34,435 nucleotides of DNA from an uncultured Collinsella sp. (lineage in GTDB: Bacteria > Actinomycetota > Coriobacteriia > Coriobacteriales > Coriobacteriaceae). The notes below the pieces were generated by a model. It had not been told where the DNA came from and ran no database searches. It saw only the letters and a program-made list of their open reading frames with translations. Below, piece by piece: positions 1 to 7,682 of the stretch. The stretch lies in NCBI GenBank assembly GCA_947002045.1, contig CAMQJB010000022.1:1-34435 (forward strand). The letters run 5' to 3'. Position 1 is the first letter of the stretch, and each line of letters starts with the position of its first letter. The position numbers were made by a program, and so were the translations under genes.

Positions 1-30
1 TAAAAACCTTTTTTTATTTATAATTTTTTT

Positions 31-95
31 AAAAAAAAATCAGCCCCCCACCGCCAACCCACCGGCCCCCGGCTGGGTTTTGTCGGGGGGGGCCG
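31..95 (-). terminator. Probable terminator of the FmdB-like gene
   Basis: On the minus strand, just past the stop at 103, CGGCCCCC (63-70) can pair with GGGGGCCG (88-95). GC-rich sequence follows, then a run of T residues (A-run at 31-39 on the plus strand). The homopolymers allow several alternative pairings, so the exact stem is uncertain. Confidence 0.55.
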
Positions 96-102
96 CTTGT
101 CA

Positions 103-339
103 CTAGTGGCTATGCGGGCAGTTGGCGCAGCAGCCGCTGGTGGCGCTGGTGCTGGAGCCGCCGCTTCGCTGGTCGGTGTTGTAGAAACCGCTGCCTTCGA
201 ACTTAATGCCGCTGGCCGAGAACGTCTTGGATGCCGGGGCTCCGCAGCTGGGGCATACGACCTCGGGCGTCTCGGACATGGGGTGCTCAACCTCAAACAC
301 GTTGCCACAGCTCGTGCACTTGTAATCGTAGCGCGCCAT
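103..339 (-). CDS. FmdB-type zinc-ribbon protein (78 aa)
   Basis: Small cytosolic protein with the N-terminal pattern of the FmdB/CxxC_CxxC_SSSS regulatory family. It starts MARYDYKCTSCG, has a second CPSCG pair near residues 29-32, and so forms one four-Cys zinc ribbon. The tail is Ser/Gly-rich with a CCANCPHSH end typical of the family. An AAGGAAG ribosome site sits about 5 nt before the ATG. The gene follows the glucan-hydrolase fusion gene on the same strand, with a hairpin between them. The biochemical role of this family is poorly defined; members are called putative regulators. I infer only metal binding. Confidence 0.88.
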   Translation of the reverse strand: MARYDYKCTSCGNVFEVEHPMSETPEVVCPSCGAPASKTFSASGIKFEGSGFYNTDQRSGGSSTSATSGCCANCPHSH

Positions 340-361
340 AATACTTCCTTTTCAGCACAAA

Positions 362-383
362 GCGGGCAGATCGCTCTGCCCGC
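362..383 (-). terminator. Hairpin downstream of the GH13-GH77 gene
   Basis: A perfect 9-bp stem, GCGGGCAGA (362-370) and TCTGCCCGC (375-383), with a 4-nt loop. It lies between the fusion gene stop (428) and the FmdB start (339). A short U-rich stretch follows on the minus strand, and an A/T run flanks the other side. It fits a terminator or attenuator. Confidence 0.65.
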
Positions 384-427
384 AAAAATTCAAACAGCTG
401 TAACTGTACCCCATATCGAGGGTTTTA

Positions 428-3400
428 TCACGCTTCGCCCCAGAATCTATGGGTGCTGCGCAGGAGCTTCGCAGTTTTGCCCTCGGCCGCCGCAATGTCG
501 GCCTCCTGCGCCTGCCATGTCCAGTTGCCCGTGGCCACGCCCGGCACGTTCATACGTGCATCGTCGCCCAGGCCCAGTATGTCCTGCAGCGGCATCATAA
601 CGAGCGGCGCATCGCTTGCCAGGGCGTTGCCCATGAGCTCGCTTGCCAATGCAATGCCGCTCGGCTCATCGCCGCCTGCAAAGGAGCGCGTGCACCAGCC
701 GGCAAGCGTCGAGGTGTCGTGCGTCGAGGTGTACAGGATCTTGCCCGGTGTGGGATGAATTCCGCAGCGAACGTCGTAGTCACTAAACTCCAGCACGTCC
801 ATGCCGGGGAAACCGCAGGTCGAAGCCATGGCGCGAACGCCAGGCGTCAGATAGCCCAGATCCTCGGCAATAAAGTTAAGCGGACCCAGCTCGTCGTAGG
901 CCGTCTGGAACAGGTCCTTGCCCGGTCCCGCAAGCCAGCGGCCGTCGGCACAGGCCTTGCCGGCGGGGATGCTAAAGTAGCTGTGGAAACCCAGGAAGTG
1001 GTCCAGGCGCACGCGGTCGTAGAGCGAAAACGCACGGCGCAGGCGGTCGAGCCACCAACGATAGCCGTTTTCCTTCATGTGATCCCAGCGGAAGGTGGGG
1101 TTTCCCCACACTTGCCCCTCGGGCGCAAAGTTGTCGGGCGGCGCGCCCGAAATCTCAATCGCCTTGCCGGTATCGGACAGCCAGAAGTTCTCGGGCTCGC
1201 TCCACGCGTCGGCTGAATCGTCCGAGACATACATCGGGATATCGCCGATGACCTCGATGCCCTTCTTGTGCGCATAGTTCATGAGCTCGCACCAGGCCAG
1301 GTCAAAGCGATACTGCATGTACGCCTGCAGCTCGGCCTCGTCGTGGAAGCGCTTGTCATCGATCAGATACTCGTTGTAGCGCGCGACATCTGCCGGCCAA
1401 TCGTGGCGCGACAGCCCCTCAAAGTGCTTCTTTACCGCCATGTAGACGCAGTACTTCTCGAGCCAGTCGGCGTTGCGATGTTTAAACGCCGTGTACAGCG
1501 GGTCGGCATCCTCGCCGCCGCGGGCCTTCCAGGTGACGAAGTCGGCAGCCAGCTCCTCGTGGCTCTCGGGCAACAGGTCGATATTGCCTGCAAAGGCAGA
1601 GGGACCGGCATAGGGGGAGCGGAAGAAGTCGGTTGGATTGACGGGCAGGACCTGCCAGTAGCGCATGCCCATGGCGGCCAGATGGTCGATAAAGCGACGC
1701 GTGGGCGCACCGATTGTGCCGGGTTTGCCGTCATCGGTCGGCACCGAGGTGATGTGGCACACGACGCCTGCGCCGTGATCGAGCGGCTCCTGCAGGCGCT
1801 TCTCGGCATGGTGATAGATGATCGAAGAGCCCAGCGGGTATAGGTCGAGCGTAACCGTGCCGTTGTGGATTTCGCACTCGTGGCCGCTGATCACGTCGCT
1901 TGCACATTCGCCGAGCGCTGGGATCGTCACACAGTGCGAATTGCGCAGACTTCGGTTGATGATAACCGTTGCGGCCTCGCTGTCTTTGCCCGTGCGGGTG
2001 TAAGCCAAGACTTCGTCGTTGAGCGCAAAGGCCTTGATCTCGCCATCGACCATAAAGGGCAGCGCGCGGCGCGCGGCAGACGCGTTCTTAACGATGGCCA
2101 GCGTGTCGAAGTCGTGGAGTTGGTCCTTGGTCGGCAGTGTACGGCGGTTGCCAGGATCGGTGAGGCCCTCCAGGCCGTACTCATCGCCATAATAGATCGA
2201 GGGTACGCCCGGGAAGGTCATCTGCATGAGCGTCGCCAGCCAAAAACGGCTCTTGGCCAGGCCCATCGAGTTATCGTCCAGGCGCCATTTGCTGCGCTCG
2301 CTCTCGGGCAGCTGCGACTCATCTGGGCCGCCGCCGAGTACTGAGATGATGCGAGGACGGTCGTGGCTCGAAAGCAGATTGAGTGCGCAGGCCAGTGCCT
2401 CGCGCGGGTAGTTCTCGCGCAGGGTCTCGATGTCCTCGGCAGCCTGATATGCGTTCTTGTAGCCCATCAAAAAGCCGATGACCATGTCGCGGAAGGGGTA
2501 GTCCATGGCGGAGTCGAGCTCCGAGCCCTGCAGATAGCGACGCAGGTGACCATAGCTGATCTTGTTGGAGGCGTCTTCCCAGACCTCGCCGAGCAGCAGC
2601 GCGTCAGGTTTCTCGGCGAGCACGGCCTTTTTGATTTCGGCCAGGAAGTCATCGGAAAGCTCGTCGGCCACGTCCAGGCGCCAACCATGGGCACCGGCGC
2701 GCAGCCATTTGCGGATCACGCCGTCCTTGCCCAGGAGCCGCTCGCGCACCAGTTCGGAGCTCTCGTTGATGGCGGGCATGTTGCCCACGCCCCACCAGCA
2801 GTCATACGAACCGTCTTCATGGAAGTAAAACGCATCGCGCCACGGCGAGTCCTCGCTTTGCCAAGCACCGACGCCGGGATAATTGCCGTAGCGGTTAAAG
2901 TAGATCGAATCGTCGCCCGTGTGGTTGAAGACGCCGTCCAGGATGATGGAAATGCCGAGCTTCTCGGCCGCCTTGCACAGCTCCGTAAAGTCCTGCTCGG
3001 TGCCCAGGATCGGGTCGATCTTGGTGTAGTCGGCCGTGTCGTAGCGGTGGTTACTCGCGGCCTCAAAGATTGGGTTGAGGTAGATGGCCGTAAAGCCTAG
3101 CTCGGCAATGCGGGGCAGGTCATTTTGGATACCCTTGAGCGAGCCGCCGTAAAAATCCCAGGTCTTGATGGAGCCGTCCTCGGCACGCTCGTACTCGGGC
3201 GGTTCGTTCCAGTCCTCGACCATGCGGCGCTGGATTCCGTTGCGCGGTTTTTCGACCTCGGCAAGCGTGCGCTCGCGCCAGTTTTCGTCGCGGGCATAGC
3301 GGTCGGGGAAAATCTGGTAGACCATACCGCGCTCGTACCAAGTGGGACGGTTCTCGCGGTGCTTGTAGACGGTAATCTGGAAGGACGGAACCTCGGCGTA

Positions 3401-3724
3401 GTCGTAGGTTACGCCCTCGCCGCCCGTGCGGCCTTGCGGCGCGCCCAGGCGGACCTCGGGCTGACCTTCGATATTGCATATAAAGCTGTACCACACAAGG
3501 CAGGGTTCGGTGCACTCAAGCTCTACGGTAAATATACCGTCGCCCTCGTGCGTCATGGGATACAGAGACTCACCGATTTCATCGACCCAGGTACGCAGGG
3601 TAAGCGTTGCCTGGTTGGGGTCGGCATCCTCCAAAATCACCGAGAGCGAAACGGAAGTTCCAGTGGTCACAGCGCCAAATGGAATGCGAAACTGCGGCAG
3701 ACGGCTGTTGTGAATCAATCTCAT
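428..3724 (-). CDS. Fused alpha-glucan hydrolase (GH13) and 4-alpha-glucanotransferase (GH77, MalQ), 1098 aa
   Basis: One continuous frame joins two enzymes that are usually separate. Residues 1-120 resemble a neopullulanase-type N-terminal beta domain. Residues about 130-640 are a GH13 TIM barrel: VFNHTG near 265, nucleophile Asp351 in GWRLDVADE, acid/base Glu380 in LLGEVWED and Asp455 in SSHDRPR. Residues about 650-1098 are GH77 amylomaltase, with Asp908 in RLDHFLGF, Glu954 in AEDLG and Asp1003 in THDTS. All six expected catalytic acids are present, so both halves should be active. Likely role: hydrolysis of short glucans/maltodextrins coupled to disproportionation of the products in the cytosol, beside glycogen turnover. 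It has its own upstream region (3725-4153) with a TATACT -10 and two operator-like repeats. ATG start at 3724 with a weak ribosome site. The hydrolase specificity cannot be told from sequence alone. Confidence 0.93.
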   Translation of the reverse strand: MRLIHNSRLPQFRIPFGAVTTGTSVSLSVILEDADPNQATLTLRTWVDEIGESLYPMTHEGDGIFTVELECTEPCLVWYSFICNIEGQPEVRLGAPQGRTGGEGVTYDYAEVPSFQITVYKHRENRPTWYERGMVYQIFPDRYARDENWRERTLAEVEKPRNGIQRRMVEDWNEPPEYERAEDGSIKTWDFYGGSLKGIQNDLPRIAELGFTAIYLNPIFEAASNHRYDTADYTKIDPILGTEQDFTELCKAAEKLGISIILDGVFNHTGDDSIYFNRYGNYPGVGAWQSEDSPWRDAFYFHEDGSYDCWWGVGNMPAINESSELVRERLLGKDGVIRKWLRAGAHGWRLDVADELSDDFLAEIKKAVLAEKPDALLLGEVWEDASNKISYGHLRRYLQGSELDSAMDYPFRDMVIGFLMGYKNAYQAAEDIETLRENYPREALACALNLLSSHDRPRIISVLGGGPDESQLPESERSKWRLDDNSMGLAKSRFWLATLMQMTFPGVPSIYYGDEYGLEGLTDPGNRRTLPTKDQLHDFDTLAIVKNASAARRALPFMVDGEIKAFALNDEVLAYTRTGKDSEAATVIINRSLRNSHCVTIPALGECASDVISGHECEIHNGTVTLDLYPLGSSIIYHHAEKRLQEPLDHGAGVVCHITSVPTDDGKPGTIGAPTRRFIDHLAAMGMRYWQVLPVNPTDFFRSPYAGPSAFAGNIDLLPESHEELAADFVTWKARGGEDADPLYTAFKHRNADWLEKYCVYMAVKKHFEGLSRHDWPADVARYNEYLIDDKRFHDEAELQAYMQYRFDLAWCELMNYAHKKGIEVIGDIPMYVSDDSADAWSEPENFWLSDTGKAIEISGAPPDNFAPEGQVWGNPTFRWDHMKENGYRWWLDRLRRAFSLYDRVRLDHFLGFHSYFSIPAGKACADGRWLAGPGKDLFQTAYDELGPLNFIAEDLGYLTPGVRAMASTCGFPGMDVLEFSDYDVRCGIHPTPGKILYTSTHDTSTLAGWCTRSFAGGDEPSGIALASELMGNALASDAPLVMMPLQDILGLGDDARMNVPGVATGNWTWQAQEADIAAAEGKTAKLLRSTHRFWGEA

Positions 3725-4088
3725 AATACGGTCCAGTTCAATAGAATCACGGCCTGCGGGCCATGGGCTTTACGCACAGAATGTAAGTATATCTGTTGTA
3801 CACAGGCTGTATAAACAACATCCGTTTACCATCGGCGAACGGTTGTCCTAGAAAATCGTTTTACCACCCAAATTATGGCGATATTTATAAACGTCTATAC
3901 CGATACATTTGTAGCCAAACAAAAGCACTTCGGTTTACTACGATGAATTGGATGATCTCAACCACGGTCATTATGTTGATATTAAAACCGCAGGTAGAAG
4001 CGTTGCCAATTTCATAGAATACTCTCCGTGGTCGGCCGGAGCCATTTTGTCGTAGTAAACCGGCCATTTTTTAATAGAGAAGTTCAAC
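3725..4088 (-). promoter_or_regulatory. Promoter/operator region of the GH13-GH77 gene
   Basis: Intergenic stretch with no convincing gene. A good -10 hexamer, TATACT on the minus strand, lies at 3786-3791; the -35 (TTATAC-like) is weak. Upstream of it lie two copies of a TGGTAAA-type motif read on the minus strand: TGGTAAACGG at 3822-3831 and TGGTAAAACG at 3857-3866. Two TAGTAAACCG variants form a perfect 13-bp inverted pair at 3931-3943 and 4050-4062. The same motif recurs upstream of glgB. The layout suggests an activator, or a LacI-type regulator with a central CG. Binding is inferred, not shown. Confidence 0.5.
3931..4062. repeat. 132-bp segment bounded by a perfect 13-bp inverted repeat
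   Basis: CGGTTTACTACGA at 3931-3943 is the exact reverse complement of TCGTAGTAAACCG at 4050-4062. No target-site duplication is evident at the borders (ACTT against GCCA). It could be a small mobile-element relic or two distant operator sites that bring DNA together. The inner half matches the operator-like motif seen nearby, which favours the second reading. Confidence 0.6.
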
Positions 4089-4125
4089 GCAAAAGAGGGT
4101 GCCTGGTTGGGGCGCCCTCTTTTGC
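4089..4125 (-). terminator. Terminator of glgA
   Basis: A 15-bp stem (4089-4103 with 4111-4125, one G-T pair) and a 7-nt loop. The arms are GCAAAAGAGGGTGCC and GGCGCCCTCTTTTGC. It lies 28 nt past the glgA stop on the minus strand. The stem ends in TTTTGC, so it could act in either direction. Confidence 0.85.
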
Positions 4126-4153
4126 TTTGAGGATTAAGTTTTAATCGTCCGGA

Positions 4154-6460
4154 CTAGCGGCGCTTGCGGGTGGCCGTTGCCTTGCGGACGGAGGTCTTCT
4201 TGGTCGGGGCCTTTTCCTCGGCTGGAGCGGCGGGGGAGACCGGGGCCTCCTTGGCGGGCTCGGTCTTTGCCGTAGCCTTCGAAGCGGTCTTGACCTCGGC
4301 GGCCTTCGGTGCCGGCTCGGCCTTTACTGCGGGCTTGTCCTCGGCCTTAGCCTCTGCCTTGGGAGCTGCAGCCTTGGTCGTGGTCTTCTTGGCCGTCGTC
4401 GTAGAGCGCTTGCGCGTGGTGGTCTTGGCGGCCGGCTTTGCCTCGACAGCCGCCTCGGCCTTGGGCTCGGAGGGCGCCTCCTCGACCTTGGCGGCGGGCT
4501 TTGCAGCGGCCTTCGGGGTCGTCTTCGCGGCGGCTTTCGTCGTAGCAGCCTTGGTCGTCGTCGACTTCGCAGCCGTGGCCTTCTTAGCGGTCGTGGTCTT
4601 GGTCGCGGTCGTCTTCTTGGCAGCGGTCTTGGCCGGAGCCTTTGCCGCGGGCTCGGCCTTTACCTCGGGAGCGACCTCGGCCTCGGCGGCCTTTTTGGCA
4701 GCGGCGGTCGTACGCTTGCGCGTAGTCGATGCCTTGGCAGTAGTTGCCTTAGCGGCGCTAGTCTTGCTAGCAGCGGCCTTCGTGGTCGTGGCCTTCTTAG
4801 CCGTCGTCTTGCGGGCCGTCGTCTTCTTGGCGGCAGGCTTCGCGTCGGGCTTAACTTCGGCCTCGGCCGCCGGCTTCTCCTCGGCCTTGGGCTCCTCGGC
4901 GGCAGCGGACTCCTTAACGGGCGCCGCAGGCTCGGCCTCAGCGGCAACCGGCTTCTCCACAGCCGCAGCAGCCTCCACAGCCGCCGGCCTCTCAATCTCC
5001 GGGTGCATAAAGAAGTACAGGTCCAGATACTTGTCGGCCGAGCGCGTCCAGCTAAAGTCCTGGCTCATGGCCTGCGTGACCAGCTGGTTCCAAGCGTCGC
5101 GGTTATCCCAGAACAGGCGCGCCGCGCGGAAGACCGCGTCGCCCATCTCGTCGCCATTAAAGTTGCTAAACGAGAAGCCCGTACCCTCGCCGGTAAACTC
5201 GTTATACGGGATAACGGTGTCCTTCAAGCCACCGGTCTCGCGCACGATTGGCAGGGTGCCGTAGCGCATGGCGATGATCTGCGACAGACCGCAGGGCTCA
5301 AACTTCGAAGGCATCAGGAACATGTCGGCGGCGGCGTACATACGCTGCGACAGTGCCGGATCGAATTCGATGCGCGCGGCCATGGTGCCAGGGTACTTGT
5401 CCTGGAAGTAGCGCAGGCCGTCCTCGTAGTCGCGGTCGCCTGTGCCCAGCACGGCCACCTGAACGCCGCCGGACAGGATGCGGTCGAGCGCGTACATGAC
5501 CAGGTCCATGCCCTTCTGGCGCGTCAGGCGAGTAACCATCACCATAAGCGGGCGGTCGTCGCGAACCTCGAGGCCTAGCTCTTCCTGCAGCTTGGCCTTG
5601 CACACGGCCTTGCCGGAACGATCGTCAATCGTGTAGTTGGCGGCAATGCGCTTGTCGGTTGCCGGGTCAAAGCCCGCCACGTCAATGCCATTCAAAATGC
5701 CCTGCAGCGCGTAGGAACGCTCGCGCAGCACGCCGTCCAGGCCCTCGCCAAACTCGGGTGTCTGGATCTCGCCCGCATAGGTGGGGCTCACCGTTGTGAT
5801 GGCGTCGGCATAGTGCAGCGCGCCCAGCATGTAGTTGATGCTGCAGGCGTCGCAGCGCAGCTGCGAGGCGGCCGCCGGAATATGCGCCACACCCAGGATG
5901 TCCTCCATCACGGTGTCGCTAAACTGGCCCTGGAACGCCACGTTGTGGATCGAGAACACGGTCTTGACGCGGTCGTACAGCGGCAGGCCCTGGTAGAACT
6001 CGCGTAAGAACACTGGTGCCAGTGCCGTCTGCCAGTCGTTGCAATGCAGGATGTCGCACTCAAAGCCGGCCGGCAGGTGCTGCAGGCTCTCGGTGATGGC
6101 CTTGGAGAAGAACGCAAAACGCTCGCCGTCGTCAAAGAAGCCGTACGGATAGTCGCGCGCAAAGTAGCGCTCGTTGTCGATGAACATATAGGTGACGCCG
6201 TCGTGCTCGAGCTTCTCGAGTCCACAGTACTCATTGCGCCAGCCCAGGCTCACGTAAAAGTCGGAGAAGTGCTCCATCTGCGCCTTGTACTCGTCCTTGA
6301 TGGTGGCGTACTTGGGCACCATCACGATAACCTCGGCGCCGGCGCGCACGAGTGCCGCAGGCAGCGAGCCCGCCACGTCGCCGAGGCCACCGGTCTTAAC
6401 AAACGGTGCGCACTCGGCCGAGGCAAACACGATCTGCATCTTTTTGCTGGTTTCTGCCAT
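4154..6460 (-). CDS. glgA: Glycogen synthase with a long Lys/Ala-rich C-terminal tail
   Basis: Transfers glucose from ADP-glucose to the non-reducing end of alpha-1,4-glucan (GT5, GT-B fold, cytosol). The KTGGLGDV nucleotide-binding loop is at residues 22-29. The acceptor/donor region has FSIHNVAFQG, and EPCGLSQII is the conserved E-x7-E region. The catalytic part ends near HPEIERP, about residue 490. Some 275 further residues, almost only Ala, Lys, Thr, Glu, Pro and Arg, make the protein far longer than the usual 480 or so. I chose the ATG at 6460 over the one at 6472 because GGGAG lies 5 nt before it, inside the longer reading. It sits downstream of glgC-glgD with a hairpin between, and ends at a strong terminator. 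The tail resembles histone H1/HU-like tails; its role is unknown. Confidence 0.95.
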   Translation of the reverse strand: MAETSKKMQIVFASAECAPFVKTGGLGDVAGSLPAALVRAGAEVIVMVPKYATIKDEYKAQMEHFSDFYVSLGWRNEYCGLEKLEHDGVTYMFIDNERYFARDYPYGFFDDGERFAFFSKAITESLQHLPAGFECDILHCNDWQTALAPVFLREFYQGLPLYDRVKTVFSIHNVAFQGQFSDTVMEDILGVAHIPAAASQLRCDACSINYMLGALHYADAITTVSPTYAGEIQTPEFGEGLDGVLRERSYALQGILNGIDVAGFDPATDKRIAANYTIDDRSGKAVCKAKLQEELGLEVRDDRPLMVMVTRLTRQKGMDLVMYALDRILSGGVQVAVLGTGDRDYEDGLRYFQDKYPGTMAARIEFDPALSQRMYAAADMFLMPSKFEPCGLSQIIAMRYGTLPIVRETGGLKDTVIPYNEFTGEGTGFSFSNFNGDEMGDAVFRAARLFWDNRDAWNQLVTQAMSQDFSWTRSADKYLDLYFFMHPEIERPAAVEAAAAVEKPVAAEAEPAAPVKESAAAEEPKAEEKPAAEAEVKPDAKPAAKKTTARKTTAKKATTTKAAASKTSAAKATTAKASTTRKRTTAAAKKAAEAEVAPEVKAEPAAKAPAKTAAKKTTATKTTTAKKATAAKSTTTKAATTKAAAKTTPKAAAKPAAKVEEAPSEPKAEAAVEAKPAAKTTTRKRSTTTAKKTTTKAAAPKAEAKAEDKPAVKAEPAPKAAEVKTASKATAKTEPAKEAPVSPAAPAEEKAPTKKTSVRKATATRKRR
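4157..4990 (-). repeat. Low-complexity Lys/Ala/Thr-rich coding repeat (GlgA tail)
   Basis: This in-frame part of glgA encodes degenerate repeats such as KKTTARKTTAKKAT, AAKSTTTKAATTKAAAK and TRKRSTTTAKKTTTK, interrupted by acidic Glu/Ala/Pro stretches. It has no domain-like hydrophobic core and is predicted to be disordered. The region should be length-variable between strains because of its repeats. Confidence 0.85.
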
Positions 6461-6483
6461 ATTGTCTCCCATGTTGTAATTCG

Positions 6484-6519
6484 AGAATAGCCGCCTGGCG
6501 CTAACCGGGCGGCTATTCT
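6484..6519 (-). terminator. Hairpin between glgD and glgA
   Basis: A perfect 12-bp stem: AGAATAGCCGCC (6484-6495) with GGCGGCTATTCT (6508-6519) and a 12-nt loop. It sits between the glgD stop (6551) and the glgA start (6460). No U-run follows, so it may be an attenuator, an mRNA-processing/stabilising hairpin or a weak terminator rather than a full stop. Confidence 0.6.
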
Positions 6520-6550
6520 ACATGTTACGAGCGATGTTGCGGTGCCAACG

Positions 6551-7678
6551 TTAACGCACGATGGTGGTGTCGGAAGTTAACGGAGCCTTGCCCAGCACCA
6601 GAATGTTCTCGGGCGTGCCGCGAAGCTCGGTATTGGTGGGGACCACGTTGTTCTTATCCAGGATGGCATTCTCAACGCGTGCGCCGCTCTTGATGATGCA
6701 GCTCTGGTTGATGATCGAGTTGGTCACCGAAGCGCCTTCCTCGACCACGACGCCGCGCGACAGGATCGAGTTGCGCACGGTGCCTTTGATGATGCAGCCG
6801 GCCGAGATGATCGAGTTGCACGCGTGGCTGCCGGTCGCATAGCGCGAAGGCGGCACGTCGTGAGCCTTGGTCAGGATCGGGCGCTCGGGGTCAAAGAGCT
6901 GATCGGCCACGGTCTGGTCGAGCAGGTCCATGCTGCGGCGGTACAGCGACTTCTCGCTAAACACGCCCACGACCTCGCCCTTGTACTCGTAGCTGCACAC
7001 GTCGATGTTGCCAAAGTCGCCCTGGAGTGCCTCGAGCAGGTCCAGATAGTCGGCGGCCTGGTAGTGGTCGATAATCTCGAGCAGCGTCTCGCGGTTGACG
7101 ATGCAGCAGTCCATAGAGGCGTTGTCGCCGTACACGACGCCGGCGCTCACGCCCGTCAGGCGGCCGTTCTCGTTAATCTCGAGTTTGGTCTCGTCGTCGA
7201 CGTTGCGCGTGGCCTTGCAGTACACCACGGTCATCTGGGCACCGGAGTTCTCGTGCGCGTCGATGATGGTGTTGAGGTCCATATTAAAGATGATGTTGGT
7301 GCCCATCATCACAACATAGGGCTTGTCCGAGCGCTGGAACAGCGTCTTGTTGGAGATGATGTCGCGCAGCAGGAAGCGCATGCCGCCCTTGGTGGTGCCA
7401 TACGCGTTGCCGGGCACCATGAACAGGCCGCCCTTCTTGCGGTCCAGGCCCCAATCCTTGCCCGAGCCCACGTGGTCGATTAGCGAGCGGTAGTTGCCCG
7501 GCATGACGACGCCGACGGTCTTAATGCCGGCATTCATCATGTTGGACAGCGGGAAGTCGATCAGGCGGTAGCGGCCCAAAAAGGGAACGGACGCGATGGG
7601 GCGGTCCTTGAGCAGGACGCTGCCGTAGCTCGAAGAGTAGTTAGCGGTGATATAACCGATGGCCTTGCGATTGATCAT
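6551..7678 (-). CDS. glgD: Glucose-1-phosphate adenylyltransferase subunit GlgD
   Basis: Nucleotidyltransferase-fold paralogue of GlgC that in Gram-positive bacteria forms a hetero-oligomer with GlgC and modulates ADP-glucose synthesis. The start region reads MINRKAIGYITANYSSSYGS. The glycine-rich loop of active enzymes (as in GlgC, LAGGQGSRLG) is replaced by ANYSSSYGS, so this subunit is probably not catalytic by itself. The C-terminal third has the left-handed beta-helix hexapeptide pattern (IISAGCIIKGTVRNSIL). ATG at 7678 is chosen over an upstream start at 7717 because a GGGGGA ribosome site lies just before it and the family starts here. Only 4 nt separate it from the glgC stop, so the two are translated as a pair. 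Confidence 0.94.
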   Translation of the reverse strand: MINRKAIGYITANYSSSYGSVLLKDRPIASVPFLGRYRLIDFPLSNMMNAGIKTVGVVMPGNYRSLIDHVGSGKDWGLDRKKGGLFMVPGNAYGTTKGGMRFLLRDIISNKTLFQRSDKPYVVMMGTNIIFNMDLNTIIDAHENSGAQMTVVYCKATRNVDDETKLEINENGRLTGVSAGVVYGDNASMDCCIVNRETLLEIIDHYQAADYLDLLEALQGDFGNIDVCSYEYKGEVVGVFSEKSLYRRSMDLLDQTVADQLFDPERPILTKAHDVPPSRYATGSHACNSIISAGCIIKGTVRNSILSRGVVVEEGASVTNSIINQSCIIKSGARVENAILDKNNVVPTNTELRGTPENILVLGKAPLTSDTTIVR

Positions 7679-7682
7679 CGGA

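Noticed and set aside
3796..4067. Small open frames on both strands in the 3.8-4.07 kb intergenic region
   Set aside because: No ribosome site, no protein-like composition, and they overlap the operator-like repeats.
4164..5264. A 366-codon plus-strand frame, very hydrophobic (Val/Ala/Leu), opposite glgA
   Set aside because: Its apparent membrane-like sequence is only the complement of the Lys/Ala/Thr codons of the GlgA tail.
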